Source: Anaspis maculata
Lineage: Eukaryota > Arthropoda > Insecta > Coleoptera > Scraptiidae
Assembly: GCA_949128115.1 (NCBI GenBank)
Contig: OX421968.1
Span: 53,151,423-53,215,422 of the forward strand
DNA length: 64,000 nucleotides
Direction: 5' to 3'
Within the stretch, counting starts at the first letter, position 1, and each line of letters begins with the position of its first letter. A program made the position numbers and the translations under genes. Below are positions 1 to 16,000 of the stretch, in pieces. Under the pieces are notes generated by a model, which was not told the origin of the DNA, ran no database searches, and saw only the letters and a program-made list of their open reading frames with translations.

Positions 1-728
1 TTGTTTGAAATGGTAATAGCAATCGAAAGCATCCATCAGTTCTTCCCTTCTATGCCCCATACCCAAGTTATTGACACTTGCCCGTGGAGAGGACGTCTCT
101 GTGGATAATTGGTCAATTATTCATTTGTAATGGTAAATACTCACGCAGGGCCATTTTGGTGGTCACGTGATTTCAAAGCGATGATGATACAACCCTGTCA
201 CCCCATTAAATCGGAAATTCAAAATTTCAAGATTTTGCCTTGCTATAGCCTTGCAAAAAAATTACTGGAAAACCTCGAATTTGTCAGATCGTTTCGAAAA
301 CCGTTTCAAATTGTTTGAAATGGTAATAGCAATCGAAAGCATCCATCAGTTCTTCCCTTCTATGCCCCATTCCCAAGTTATTGACACTTGCCCGTGGAGA
401 GGACGTCTCTGTTAATAATTGGTCAATTATTCATTTGTAATGGTAAATACTCACGCAGGGCCATTTTGGTGGTCACGTGATTTCAAAGCAATGATGATAC
501 AACCCTGTCACCCCATTAAATCGGAAACTCAAAATTTCAAGATTTTGCCTTGCTATAGCCTTGCAAAAAAATTACTGGAAAACCTCGACTTTGTCAGATC
601 GTTTCGAAAACGGTTTCAAATTGTTTGAAATGGTAATAGCAATCGAAAGCATCCATCAGTTCTTCCCTTCTATGCCCCATTCCCAAGTTATTGACACTTG
701 CCCGTGGAGAGGACGTCTCTGTGAATAA

Positions 729-3700
729 TTGGTCAATTATTCATTTGTAATGGTAAATACTCACGCAGGGCCATTTTGGTGGTCACGTGATTCCAAAGCG
801 ATGATGATACAACCCTGTCACCCCATTGAATCGGAAATTCAAAATTTCATGATTTTGCCTTGCTATAGCCTTGCAAAAAAATTACTGGAAAACCTCGACT
901 TTGTCAGATCGTTTCGAAAACGGTTTCAAATTGTTTGAAATGGTAATAGCAATCGAAAGCATCCATCAGTTCTTCCCTTCTATGCCCCATTCCCAAGTTA
1001 TTGACACTTGCCCGTGGAGAGGACGTCTCTGTGGATAATTGGTCAATTATTCATTTGTAATGGTAAATACTCACGCAGGGCCATTTTGGTGGTCACGTGA
1101 TTTCAAAGCAATGATGATACAACCCTGTCACCCCATTGAATCGGAAATTCAAAATTTCATGATTTTGCCTTGCTATATATAGCCTTGCAAAAAAATTACT
1201 GGAAAACCTCGACTTTGTCAGATCGTTTCGAAAACGGTTTCAAATTGTTTGAAATGGTAATAGCAATCGAAAGCATCCATCAGTTCTTCCCTTCTATGCC
1301 CCATTCCCAAGTTATTGACACTTGCCCGTGGAGAGGACGTCTCTGTTAATAATTGGTCAATTATTCATTTGTAATGGTAGATACTCACGCAGGGCCATTT
1401 TGGTGGTCACGTGATTCCAAAGCGATGATGATACAACCCTGTCACCCCATTGAATCGGAAATTCAAAATTTCATGATTTTGCCTTGCTATATATAGCCTT
1501 GCAAAAAAATTACTGGAAAACCTCGACTTTGTCAGATCGTTTCGAAAACGGTTTCAAATTGTTTGAAATGGTAATAGCAATCGAAAGCATCCATCAGTTC
1601 TTCCCTTCTATGCCCCATTCCCAAGTTATTGACACTTGCCCGTGGAGAGGACGTCTCTGTTAATAATTGGTCAATTATTCATTTGTAATGGTAGATACTC
1701 ACGCAGGGCCATTTTGGTGGTCACGTGATTTCAAAGCGATGATGATACAACCCTGTCACCCCATTAAATCGGAAATTCAAAATTTCAAGATTTTGCCTTG
1801 CTATAGCCTTGCAAAAAAATTACTGGAAAACCTCGACTTTGTCAGATCGTTTCGAAAAAGGTTTCAAATTGTTTGAAATGGTAATAGCAATCGAAAGCAT
1901 CCATCAGTTCTGCCCTTCTATGCCCCATTCCCAAGTTATTGACACTTGCCCGTGGAGAGGACGTCTCTGTGAATAATTGGTCAATTATTCATTTGTAATG
2001 GTAAATACTCACGCAGGGCCATTTTGGTGGTCACGTGATTTCAAAGCGATGATGATACAACCCTGTCACCCCATTAAATCGGAAAATCAAAATTTCAAGA
2101 TTTTGCCTTGCTATAAAATTACTGGAAAACCTCGACTTTGTCAGATCGTTTCGAAAACGGTTTCAAATTGTTTGAAATGGTAATAGCAATCGAAAGCATC
2201 CATCAGTTCTTCCCTTCTATGCCCCATTCCCAAGTTATTGACACTTGCCCGTGGAGAGGACGTCTCTGTGAATAATTGGTCAATTATTCATTTGTAATGG
2301 TAAATACTCACGCAGGGCCATTTTGGTGGTCACGTGATTTCAAAGCGATGATGATACAACCCTGTCACCCCATTAAATCGGAAAATCAAAATTTCAAGAT
2401 TTTGCCTTGCTATAAAATTACTGGAAAACCTCGACTTTGTCAGATCGTTTCGAAAACGGTTTCAAATTGTTTGAAATGGTAATAGCAATCGAAAGCATCC
2501 ATCAGTTCTTCCCTTCTATGCCCCATCCCCAAGTTATTGACACTTGCCCGTGGAGAGGACGTCTCTGTTAATAATTGGTCAATTATTCATTTGTAATGGT
2601 AAATACTCACGCAGGGCCATTCTGGTGGTCACGTGATTTCAAAGCGATGATGAAACAACCCTGTCACCCCAATAAATCGGAAATTCAAAATTTCAAGATT
2701 TTGCCTTGCTATAGCCTTGCAAAAAAATTACTGCAAAACCTCGACTTTGTCAGATCGTTTCGAAAACGGTTTCAAATTGTTTGAAATGGTAATAGCAATC
2801 GAAAGCATCCATCAGTTCTGCCCTTCTATGCCCCATTCCCAAGTTATTGACACTTGCCCGTGGAGAGGACGTCTCTGTGAATAATTGGTCAATTATTCAT
2901 TTGTAATGGTAAATACTCACGCAGGGCCATTTTGGTGGTCACGTGATTCCAAAGCGATGATGATACAACCCTGTCACCCCATTGAATCGGAAATTCAAAA
3001 TTTCATGATTTTGCCTTGCTATAGCCTTGCAAAAAAATTACTGGAAAACCTCGACTTTGTCAGATCGTTTCGAAAACGGTTTCAAATTGTTTGAAATGGT
3101 AATAGCAATCGAAAGCATCCATCAGTTCTTCCCTTCTATGCCCCATTCCCAAGTTATTGACACTTGCCCGTGGAGAGGACGTCTCTGTTAATAATTGGTC
3201 AATTATTCATTTGTAATGGTAGATACTCACGCAGGGCCATTTTGGTGGTCACGTGATTCCAAAGCGATGATGATACAACCCTGTCACCCCATTGAATCGG
3301 AAATTCAAAATTTCATGATTTTGCCTTGCTATATATAGCCTTGCAAAAAAATTACTGGAAAACCTCGACTTTGTCAGATCGTTTCGAAAACGGTTTCAAA
3401 TTGTTTGAAATGGTAATAGCAATCGAAAGCATCCATCAGTTCTTCCCTTCTATGCCCCATTCCCAAGTTATTGACACTTGCCCGTGGAGAGGACGTCTCT
3501 GTGAATAATTGGTCAATTATTCATTTGTAATGGTAAATACTCACGCAGGGCCATTTTGGTGGTCACGTGATTTCAAAGCGATGATGATACAACCCTGTCA
3601 CCCCATTAAATCGGAAATTCAAAATTTCAAGATTTTGCCTTGCTATAGCCTTGCAAAAAAATTACTGGAAAACCTCGACTTTGTCAGATCGTTTAGAAAA

Positions 3701-6700
3701 CGGTTTCAAATTGTTTGAAATGGTAATAGCAATCGAAAGCATCCATCAGTTCTTCCCTTCTATGCCCCATTCCCAAGTTATTGACACTTGCCCGTGGAGA
3801 GGACGTCTCTGTGGATAATTGGTCAATTATTCATTTGTAATGGTAAATACTCACGCAGGGCCATTTTGGTGGTCACGTGATTCCAAAGCAATGATGATAC
3901 AACCCTGTCACCCCATTAAATCGGAAATTCAAAATTTCAAGATTTTGCCTTGCTATATATAGCCTTGCAAAAAAATTACTGGAAAACCTCGAATTTGTCA
4001 GATCGTTTCGAAAACCGTTTCAAATTGTTTGAAATGGTAATAGCAATCGAAAGCATCCATCAGTTCTTCCCTTCTATGCCCCATTCCCAAGTTATTGACA
4101 CTTGCCCGTGGAGAGGACGTCTCTGTGAATAATTGGTCAATTATTCATTTGTAATGGTAAATACTCACGCAGGGCCATTTTGGTGGTCACGTGATTTCAA
4201 AGCGATGATGATACAACCCTGTCACCCCATTAAATCGGAAATTCAAAATTTCAAGATTTTGCCTTGCTATAGCCTTGCAAAAAAATTACTGGAAAACCTC
4301 GACTTTGTCAGATCGTTTCGAAAACGGTTTCAAATTGTTTGAAATGGTAATAGCAATCGAAAGCATCCATCAGTTCTTCCCTTCTATGCCCCATTCCCAA
4401 GTTATTGACACTTGCCCGTGGAGAGGACGTCTCTGTGGATAATTGGTCAATTATTCATTTGTAATGGTAAATACTCACGCAGGGCCATTTTGGTGGTCAC
4501 GTGATTCCAAAGCAATGATGATACAACCCTGTCACCCCATTAAATCGGAAATTCAAAATTTCAAGATTTTGCCTTGCTATATATAGCCTTGCAAAAAAAT
4601 TACTGGAAAACCTCGAATTTGTCAGATCGTTTCGAAAACCGTTTCAAATTGTTTGAAATGGTAATAGCAATCGAAAGCATCCATCAGTTCTTCCCTTCTA
4701 TGCCCCATTCCCAAGTTATTGACACTTGCCCGTGGAGAGGACGTCTCTGTTAATAATTGGTCAATTATTCATTTGTAATGGTAAATACTCACGCAGGGCC
4801 ATTTTGGTGGTCACGTGATTCCAAAGCAATGATGATACAACCCTGTCACCCCATTAAATCGGAAATTCAAAATTTCAAGATTTTGCCTTGCTATAGCCTT
4901 GCAAAAAAATTACTGGAAAACCTCGACTTTGTCAGATCGTTTCGAAAACCGTTTCAAATTGTTTGAAATGGTAATAGCAATCGAAAGCATCCATCAGTTC
5001 TTCCCTTCTATGCCCCATTCCCAAGTTATTGACACTTGCCCGTGGAGAGGACGTCTCTGTGAATAATTGGTCAATTATTCATTTGTAATGGTAAATACTC
5101 ACGCAGGGCCATTTTGGTGGTCACGTGATCCCAAAGCAATGATGATACAACCCTGTCACCCCATTAAATCGGAAATTCAAAATTTCAAGATTTTGCCTTG
5201 CTATAAAATTATTGGAAAACCTCGACTTTGTCAGATCGTTTCGAAAACGGTTTCAAATTGTTTGAAATGGTAATAGCAATCGAAAGCATCCATCAGTTCT
5301 TCCCTTCTATGCCCCATTCCCAAGTTATTGACACTTGCCCGTGGAGAGGACGTCTCTGTGAATAATTGGTCAATTATTCATTTGAAATGGTAAATACTCA
5401 CGCAGGGCCATTTTGGTGGTCACGTGATTTCAAAGCGATGATGAAACAACCCTGTCACCCCAATAAATCGGAAATTCAAAATTTCAAGATTTTGCCTTGC
5501 TATAAGCCTTGCAAAAAAATTACTGCAAAACCTCGACTTTGTCAGATCGTTTCGAAAACGGTTTCAAATTGTTTGAAATGGTAATAGCAATCGAAAGCAT
5601 CCATCAGTTCTTCCCTTCTATGCCCCATCCCCAAGTTATTGACACTTGCCCGTGGAGAGGACGTCTCTGTTAATAATTGGTCAATTATTCATTTGTAATG
5701 GTAAATACTCACGCAGGGCCATTCTGGTGGTCACGTGATTTCAAAGCGATGATGAAACAACCCTGTCACCCCATTAAATCGGAAATTCAAAATTTCAAGA
5801 TTTTGCCTTGCTATAGCCTTGCAAAAAAATTACTGGAAAACCTCGACTTTGTCAGATCGTTTCGAAAACCGTTTCAAATTGTTTGAAATGGTAATAGCAA
5901 TCGAAAGCATCCATCAGTTCTTCCCTTCTATGCCCCATTCCCAAGTTATTGACACTTGCCCGTGGAGAGGACGTCTCTGTGAATAATTGGTCAATTATTC
6001 ATTTGTAATGGTAAATACTCACGCAGGGCCATTTTGGTGGTCACGTGATCCCAAAGCAATGATGATACAACCCTGTCACCCCATTAAATCGGAAATTCAA
6101 AATTTCAAGATTTTGCCTTGCTATAGCCTTGCAAAAAAATTACTGGAAAACCTCGACTTTGTCAGATCGTTTCGAAAACCGTTTCAAATTGTTTGAAATG
6201 GTAATAGCAATCGAAAGCATCCATCAGTTCTTCCCTTCTATGCCCCATTCCCAAGTTATTGACACTTGCCCGTGGAGAGGACGTCTCTGTGAATAATTGG
6301 TCAATTATTCATTTGTAATGGTAAATACTCACGCAGGGCCATTTTGGTGGTCACGTGATTTCAAAGCGATGATGATACAACCCTGTCACCCCATTAAATC
6401 GGAAAATCAAAATTTCAAGATTTTGCCTTGCTATAAAATTATTGGAAAACCTCGACTTAGTCAGATCGTTTCGAAAACGGTTTCAAATTGTTTGAAATGG
6501 TAATAGCAATCGAAAGCATCCATCAGTTCTTCCCTTCTATGCCCCATTCCCAAGTTATTGACACTTGCCCGTGGAGAGGACGTCTCTGTGAATAATTGGT
6601 CAATTATTCATTTGAAATGGTAAATACTCACGCAGGGCCATTTTGGTGGTCACGTGATTTCAAAGCGATGATGAAACAACCCTGTCACCCCAATAAATCG

Positions 6701-6906
6701 GAAATTCAAAATTTCAAGATTTTGCCTTGCTATAAGCCTTGCAAAAAAATTACTGCAAAACCTCGACTTTGTCAGATCGTTTCGAAAACCGTTTCAAATT
6801 GTTTGAAATGGTAATAGCAATCGAAAGCATCCATCAGTTCTTCCCTTCTATGCCCCATTCCCAAGTTATTGACACTTGCCCGTGGAGAGGACGTCTCTGT
6901 GAATAA
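729..6906 (+). repeat. satellite macro-repeat block 1 (about 6.18 kb)
   Basis: The order of monomer types here recurs in the next block at an offset of 6175-6189 bp. Rare variants are shared: the form reading CGAAAAAGG near 1856 reappears near 8034, and GTTTAGAAAACGG near 3692 reappears near 9881. This supports duplication of a multi-monomer segment rather than independent mutation. Small shifts in the offset come from gain or loss of single monomers inside the block. Confidence 0.8.
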
Positions 6907-9900
6907 TTGGTCAATTATTCATTTGTAATGGTAAATACTCACGCAGGGCCATTTTGGTGGTCACGTGATTCCAAAGCGATGATGATACAACCCTGTCACC
7001 CCATTGAATCGGAAATTCAAAATTTCATGATTTTGCCTTGCTATAGCCTTGCAAAAAAATTACTGGAAAACCTCGACTTTGTCAGATCGTTTCGAAAACG
7101 GTTTCAAATTGTTTGAAATGGTAATAGCAATCGAAAGCATCCATCAGTTCTTCCCTTCTATGCCCCATTCCCAAGTTATTGACACTTGCCCGTGGAGAGG
7201 ACGTCTCTGTGGATAATTGGTCAATTATTCATTTGTAATGGTAAATACTCACGCAGGGCCATTTTGGTGGTCACGTGATTTCAAAGCAATGATGATACAA
7301 CCCTGTCACCCCATTGAATCGGAAATTCAAAATTTCATGATTTTGCCTTGCTATATATAGCCTTGCAAAAAAATTACTGGAAAACCTCGACTTTGTCAGA
7401 TCGTTTCGAAAACGGTTTCAAATTGTTTGAAATGGTAATAGCAATCGAAAGCATCCATCAGTTCTTCCCTTCTATGCCCCATTCCCAAGTTATTGACACT
7501 TGCCCGTGGAGAGGACGTCTCTGTTAATAATTGGTCAATTATTCATTTGTAATGGTAGATACTCACGCAGGGCCATTTTGGTGGTCACGTGATTCCAAAG
7601 CGATGATGATACAACCCTGTCACCCCATTGAATCGGAAATTCAAAATTTCATGATTTTGCCTTGCTATATATAGCCTTGCAAAAAAATTACTGGAAAACC
7701 TCGACTTTGTCAGATCGTTTCGAAAACGGTTTCAAATTGTTTGAAATGGTAATAGCAATCGAAAGCATCCATCAGTTCTTCCCTTCTATGCCCCATTCCC
7801 AAGTTATTGACACTTGCCCGTGGAGAGGACGTCTCTGTTAATAATTGGTCAATTATTCATTTGTAATGGTAGATACTCACGCAGGGCCATTTTGGTGGTC
7901 ACGTGATTTCAAAGCGATGATGATACAACCCTGTCACCCCATTAAATCGGAAATTCAAAATTTCAAGATTTTGCCTTGCTATAGCCTTGCAAAAAAATTA
8001 CTGGAAAACCTCGACTTTGTCAGATCGTTTCGAAAAAGGTTTCAAATTGTTTGAAATGGTAATAGCAATCGAAAGCATCCATCAGTTCTGCCCTTCTATG
8101 CCCCATTCCCAAGTTATTGACACTTGCCCGTGGAGAGGACGTCTCTGTGAATAATTGGTCAATTATTCATTTGTAATGGTAAATACTCACGCAGGGCCAT
8201 TTTGGTGGTCACGTGATTTCAAAGCGATGATGATACAACCCTGTCACCCCATTAAATCGGAAAATCAAAATTTCAAGATTTTGCCTTGCTATAAAATTAC
8301 TGGAAAACCTCGACTTTGTCAGATCGTTTCGAAAACGGTTTCAAATTGTTTGAAATGGTAATAGCAATCGAAAGCATCCATCAGTTCTTCCCTTCTATGC
8401 CCCATTCCCAAGTTATTGACACTTGCCCGTGGAGAGGACGTCTCTGTGAATAATTGGTCAATTATTCATTTGTAATGGTAAATACTCACGCAGGGCCATT
8501 TTGGTGGTCACGTGATTTCAAAGCGATGATGAAACAACCCTGTCACCCCAATAAATCGGAAATTCAAAATTTCAAGATTTTGCCTTGCTATAGCCTTGCA
8601 AAAAAATTACTGCAAAACCTCGACTTTGTCAGATCGTTTCGAAAACGGTTTCAAATTGTTTGAAATGGTAATAGCAATCGAAAGCATCCATCAGTTCTTC
8701 CCTTCTATGCCCCATCCCCAAGTTATTGACACTTGCCCGTGGAGAGGACGTCTCTGTTAATAATTGGTCAATTATTCATTTGTAATGGTAAATACTCACG
8801 CAGGGCCATTCTGGTGGTCACGTGATTTCAAAGCGATGATGAAACAACCCTGTCACCCCAATAAATCGGAAATTCAAAATTTCAAGATTTTGCCTTGCTA
8901 TAGCCTTGCAAAAAAATTACTGCAAAACCTCGACTTTGTCAGATCGTTTCGAAAACGGTTTCAAATTGTTTGAAATGGTAATAGCAATCGAAAGCATCCA
9001 TCAGTTCTGCCCTTCTATGCCCCATTCCCAAGTTATTGACACTTGCCCGTGGAGAGGACGTCTCTGTGAATAATTGGTCAATTATTCATTTGTAATGGTA
9101 AATACTCACGCAGGGCCATTTTGGTGGTCACGTGATTCCAAAGCGATGATGATACAACCCTGTCACCCCATTGAATCGGAAATTCAAAATTTCATGATTT
9201 TGCCTTGCTATAGCCTTGCAAAAAAATTACTGGAAAACCTCGACTTTGTCAGATCGTTTCGAAAACGGTTTCAAATTGTTTGAAATGGTAATAGCAATCG
9301 AAAGCATCCATCAGTTCTTCCCTTCTATGCCCCATTCCCAAGTTATTGACACTTGCCCGTGGAGAGGACGTCTCTGTTAATAATTGGTCAATTATTCATT
9401 TGTAATGGTAGATACTCACGCAGGGCCATTTTGGTGGTCACGTGATTCCAAAGCGATGATGATACAACCCTGTCACCCCATTGAATCGGAAATTCAAAAT
9501 TTCATGATTTTGCCTTGCTATATATAGCCTTGCAAAAAAATTACTGGAAAACCTCGACTTTGTCAGATCGTTTCGAAAACGGTTTCAAATTGTTTGAAAT
9601 GGTAATAGCAATCGAAAGCATCCATCAGTTCTTCCCTTCTATGCCCCATTCCCAAGTTATTGACACTTGCCCGTGGAGAGGACGTCTCTGTGAATAATTG
9701 GTCAATTATTCATTTGTAATGGTAAATACTCACGCAGGGCCATTTTGGTGGTCACGTGATTTCAAAGCGATGATGATACAACCCTGTCACCCCATTAAAT
9801 CGGAAATTCAAAATTTCAAGATTTTGCCTTGCTATAGCCTTGCAAAAAAATTACTGGAAAACCTCGACTTTGTCAGATCGTTTAGAAAACGGTTTCAAAT

Positions 9901-12900
9901 TGTTTGAAATGGTAATAGCAATCGAAAGCATCCATCAGTTCTTCCCTTCTATGCCCCATTCCCAAGTTATTGACACTTGCCCGTGGAGAGGACGTCTCTG
10001 TGGATAATTGGTCAATTATTCATTTGTAATGGTAAATACTCACGCAGGGCCATTTTGGTGGTCACGTGATTCCAAAGCAATGATGATACAACCCTGTCAC
10101 CCCATTAAATCGGAAATTCAAAATTTCAAGATTTTGCCTTGCTATAGCCTTGCAAAAAAATTACTGGAAAACCTCGACTTTGTCAGATCGTTTCGAAAAC
10201 GGTTTCAAATTGTTTGAAATGGTAATAGCAATCGAAAGCATCCATCAGTTCTTCCCTTCTATGCCCCATTCCCAAGTTATTGACACTTGCCCGTGGAGAG
10301 GACGTCTCTGTGGATAATTGGTCAATTATTCATTTGTAATGGTAAATACTCACGCAGGGCCATTTTGGTGGTCACGTGATTCCAAAGCAATGATGATACA
10401 ACCCTGTCACCCCATTAAATCGGAAATTCAAAATTTCAAGATTTTGCCTTGCTATATATAGCCTTGCAAAAAAATTACTGGAAAACCTCGAATTTGTCAG
10501 ATCGTTTCGAAAACCGTTTCAAATTGTTTGAAATGGTAATAGCAATCGAAAGCATCCATCAGTTCTTCCCTTCTATGCCCCATTCCCAAGTTATTGACAC
10601 TTGCCCGTGGAGAGGACGTCTCTGTTAATAATTGGTCAATTATTCATTTGTAATGGTAAATACTCACGCAGGGCCATTTTGGTGGTCACGTGATTCCAAA
10701 GCAATGATGATACAACCCTGTCACCCCATTAAATCGGAAATTCAAAATTTCAAGATTTTGCCTTGCTATAGCCTTGCAAAAAAATTACTGGAAAACCTCG
10801 ACTTTGTCAGATCGTTTCGAAAACCGTTTCAAATTGTTTGAAATGGTAATAGCAATCGAAAGCATCCATCAGTTCTTCCCTTCTATGCCCCATTCCCAAG
10901 TTATTGACACTTGCCCGTGGAGAGGACGTCTCTGTGAATAATTGGTCAATTATTCATTTGTAATGGTAAATACTCACGCAGGGCCATTTTGGTGGTCACG
11001 TGATCCCAAAGCAATGATGATACAACCCTGTCACCCCATTAAATCGGAAATTCAAAATTTCAAGATTTTGCCTTGCTATAAAATTATTGGAAAACCTCGA
11101 CTTTGTCAGATCGTTTCGAAAACGGTTTCAAATTGTTTGAAATGGTAATAGCAATCGAAAGCATCCATCAGTTCTTCCCTTCTATGCCCCATTCCCAAGT
11201 TATTGACACTTGCCCGTGGAGAGGACGTCTCTGTGAATAATTGGTCAATTATTCATTTGAAATGGTAAATACTCACGCAGGGCCATTTTGGTGGTCACGT
11301 GATTTCAAAGCGATGATGAAACAACCCTGTCACCCCAATAAATCGGAAATTCAAAATTTCAAGATTTTGCCTTGCTATAAGCCTTGCAAAAAAATTACTG
11401 CAAAACCTCGACTTTGTCAGATCGTTTCGAAAACGGTTTCAAATTGTTTGAAATGGTAATAGCAATCGAAAGCATCCATCAGTTCTTCCCTTCTATGCCC
11501 CATTCCCAAGTTATTGACACTTGCCCGTGGAGAGGACGTCTCTGTGAATAATTGGTCAATTATTCATTTGTAATGGTAAATACTCACGCAGGGCCATTTT
11601 GGTGGTCACGTGATCCCAAAGCAATGATGATACAACCCTGTCACCCCATTAAATCGGAAATTCAAAATTTCAAGATTTTGCCTTGCTATAAGCCTTGCAA
11701 AAAAATTACTGCAAAACCTCGACTTTGTCAGATCGTTTCGAAAACGGTTTCAAATTGTTTGAAATGGTAATAGCAATCGAAAGCATCCATCAGTTCTTCC
11801 CTTCTATGCCCCATTCCCAAGTTATTGACACTTGCCCGTGGAGAGGACGTCTCTGTGAATAATTGGTCAATTATTCATTTGTAATGGTAAATACTCACGC
11901 AGGGCCATTTTGGTGGTCACGTGATCCCAAAGCAATGATGATACAACCCTGTCACCCCATTAAATCGGAAATTCAAAATTTCAAGATTTTGCCTTGCTAT
12001 AAAATTATTGGAAAACCTCGACTTTGTCAGATCGTTTCGAAAACGGTTTCAAATTGTTTGAAATGGTAATAGCAATCGAAAGCATCCATCAGTTCTTCCC
12101 TTCTATGCCCCATTCCCAAGTTATTGACACTTGCCCGTGGAGAGGACGTCTCTGTGAATAATTGGTCAATTATTCATTTGTAATGGTAAATACTCACGCA
12201 GGGCCATTTTGGTGGTCACGTGATCCCAAAGCAATGATGATACAACCCTGTCACCCCATTAAATCGGAAATTCAAAATTTCAAGATTTTGCCTTGCTATA
12301 GCCTTGCAAAAAAATTACTGGAAAACCTCGACTTTGTCAGATCGTTTCGAAAACCGTTTCAAATTGTTTGAAATGGTAATAGCAATCGAAAGCATCCATC
12401 AGTTCTTCCCTTCTATGCCCCATTCCCAAGTTATTGACACTTGCCCGTGGAGAGGACGTCTCTGTGAATAATTGGTCAATTATTCATTTGTAATGGTAAA
12501 TACTCACGCAGGGCCATTTTGGTGGTCACGTGATTTCAAAGCGATGATGATACAACCCTGTCACCCCATTAAATCGGAAAATCAAAATTTCAAGATTTTG
12601 CCTTGCTATAAAATTATTGGAAAACCTCGACTTAGTCAGATCGTTTCGAAAACGGTTTCAAATTGTTTGAAATGGTAATAGCAATCGAAAGCATCCATCA
12701 GTTCTTCCCTTCTATGCCCCATTCCCAAGTTATTGACACTTGCCCGTGGAGAGGACGTCTCTGTGAATAATTGGTCAATTATTCATTTGAAATGGTAAAT
12801 ACTCACGCAGGGCCATTTTGGTGGTCACGTGATTTCAAAGCGATGATGAAACAACCCTGTCACCCCAATAAATCGGAAATTCAAAATTTCAAGATTTTGC

Positions 12901-13081
12901 CTTGCTATAAGCCTTGCAAAAAAATTACTGCAAAACCTCGACTTTGTCAGATCGTTTCGAAAACCGTTTCAAATTGTTTGAAATGGTAATAGCAATCGAA
13001 AGCATCCATCAGTTCTTCCCTTCTATGCCCCATTCCCAAGTTATTGACACTTGCCCGTGGAGAGGACGTCTCTGTGAATAA
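6907..13081 (+). repeat. satellite macro-repeat block 2 (about 6.18 kb)
   Basis: Second copy of the block starting at 729. Monomer starts 6907, 7845 and 8155 match 729, 1667 and 1977 at an offset of exactly 6178. Monomers 12162, 12472 and 12771 match 5987, 6297 and 6596 at 6175. Extra 311-bp and 299-bp monomers near 11552-11863 show local expansion inside the copy. Confidence 0.8.
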
Positions 13082-16000
13082 TTGGTCAATTATTCATTTG
13101 TAATGGTAAATACTCACGCAGGGCCATTTTGATGGTCACGTGATTTCAAAGCGATGATGATACAACCCTGTCACCCCATTAAATCGGAAAATCAAAATTT
13201 CAAGATTTTGCCTTGCTATAAAATTATTGGAAAACCTCGACTTAGTCAGATCGTTTCGAAAACGGTTTCAAATTGTTTGAAATGGTAATAGCAATCGAAA
13301 GCATCCATCAGTTCTTCCCTTCTATGCCCCATTCCCAAGTTATTGACACTTGCCCGTGGAGAGGACGTCTCTGTGAATAATTGGTCAATTATTCATTTGT
13401 AATGGTAAATACTCACGCAGGGCCATTTTGGTGGTCACGTGATTTCAAAGCGATGATGATACAACCCTGTCACCCCATTAAATCGGAAAATCAAAATTTC
13501 AAGATTTTGCCTTGCTATAAAATTATTGGAAAACCTCGACTTAGTCAGATCGTTTCGAAAACGGTTTCAAATTGTTTGAAATGGTAATAGCAATCGAAAG
13601 CATCCATCAGTTCTTCCCTTCTATGCCCCATTCCCAAGTTATTGACACTTGCCCGTGGAGAGGACGTCTCTGTGAATAATTGGTCAATTATTCATTTGTA
13701 ATGGTAAATACTCACGCAGGGCCATTTTGGTGGTCACGTGATTCCAAAGCAATGATGATACAACCCTGTCACCCCATTAAATCGGAAATTCAAAATTTCA
13801 AGATTTTGCCTTGCTATAGCCTTGCAAAAAAATTACTGGAAAACCTCGACTTTGTCAGATCGTTTCGAAAACCGTTTCAAATTGTTTGAAATGGTAATAG
13901 CAATCGAAAGCATCCATCAGTTCTTCCCTTCTATGCCCCATTCCCAAGTTATTGACACTTGCCCGTGGAGAGGACGTCTCTGTGAATAATTGGTCAATTA
14001 TTCATTTGTAATGGTAAATACTCACGCAGGGCCATTTTGGTGGTCACGTGATCCCAAAGCAATGATGATACAACCCTGTCACCCCATTAAATCGGAAATT
14101 CAAAATTTCAAGATTTTGCCTTGCTATAAAATTATTGGAAAACCTCGACTTTGTCAGATCGTTTCGAAAACGGTTTCAAATTGTTTGAAATGGTAATAGC
14201 AATCGAAAGCATCCATCAGTTCTTCCCTTCTATGCCCCATTCCCAAGTTATTGACACTTGCCCGTGGAGAGGACGTCTCTGTGAATAATTGGTCAATTAT
14301 TCATTTGAAATGGTAAATACTCACGCAGGGCCATTTTGGTGGTCACGTGATTTCAAAGCGATGATGAAACAACCCTGTCACCCCAATAAATCGGAAATTC
14401 AAAATTTCAAGATTTTGCCTTGCTATAAGCCTTGCAAAAAAATTACTGCAAAACCTCGACTTTGTCAGATCGTTTCGAAAACGGTTTCAAATTGTTTGAA
14501 ATGGTAATAGCAATCGAAAGCATCCATCAGTTCTTCCCTTCTATGCCCCATCCCCAAGTTATTGACACTTGCCCGTGGAGAGGACGTCTCTGTTAATAAT
14601 TGGTCAATTATTCATTTGTAATGGTAAATACTCACGCAGGGCCATTCTGGTGGTCACGTGATTTCAAAGCGATGATGAAACAACCCTGTCACCCCATTAA
14701 ATCGGAAATTCAAAATTTCAAGATTTTGCCTTGCTATAGCCTTGCAAAAAAATTACTGGAAAACCTCGACTTTGTCAGATCGTTTCGAAAACCGTTTCAA
14801 ATTGTTTGAAATGGTAATAGCAATCGAAAGCATCCATCAGTTCTTCCCTTCTATGCCCCATTCCCAAGTTATTGACACTTGCCCGTGGAGAGGACGTCTC
14901 TGTGAATAATTGGTCAATTATTCATTTGTAATGGTAAATACTCACGCAGGGCCATTTTGGTGGTCACGTGATTTCAAAGCGATGATGATACAACCCTGTC
15001 ACCCCATTAAATCGGAAAATCAAAATTTCAAGATTTTGCCTTGCTATAAAATTATTGGAAAACCTCGACTTAGTCAGATCGTTTCGAAAACGGTTTCAAA
15101 TTGTTTGAAATGGTAATAGCAATCGAAAGCATCCATCAGTTCTTCCCTTCTATGCCCCATTCCCAAGTTATTGACACTTGCCCGTGGAGAGGACGTCTCT
15201 GTGAATAATTGGTCAATTATTCATTTGAAATGGTAAATACTCACGCAGGGCCATTTTGGTGGTCACGTGATTTCAAAGCGATGATGAAACAACCCTGTCA
15301 CCCCAATAAATCGGAAATTCAAAATTTCAAGATTTTGCCTTGCTATAAGCCTTGCAAAAAAATTACTGCAAAACCTCGACTTTGTCAGATCGTTTCGAAA
15401 ACGGTTTCAAATTGTTTGAAATGGTAATAGCAATCGAAAGCATCCATCAGTTCTTCCCTTCTATGCCCCATCCCCAAGTTATTGACACTTGCCCGTGGAG
15501 AGGACGTCTCTGTGAATAATTGGTCAATTATTCATTTGTAATGGTAAATACTCACGCAGGGCCATTTTGGTGGTCACGTGATCCCAAAGCAATGATGATA
15601 CAACCCTGTCACCCCATTAAATCGGAAATTCAAAATTTCAAGATTTTGCCTTGCTATAGCCTTGCAAAAAAATTACTGGAAAACCTCGACTTTGTCAGAT
15701 CGTTTCGAAAACGGTTTCAAATTGTTTGAAATGGTAATAGCAATCGAAAGCATCCATCAGTTCTTCCCTTCTATGCCCCATCCCCAAGTTATTGACACTT
15801 GCCCGTGGAGAGGACGTCTCTGTGAATAATTGGTCAATTATTCATTTGTAATGGTAAATACTCACGCAGGGCCATTTTGGTGGTCACGTGATTTCAAAGC
15901 GATGATGATACAACCCTGTCACCCCATTAAATCGGAAAATCAAAATTTCAAGATTTTGCCTTGCTATAAAATTACTGGAAAACCTCGACTTTGTCAGATC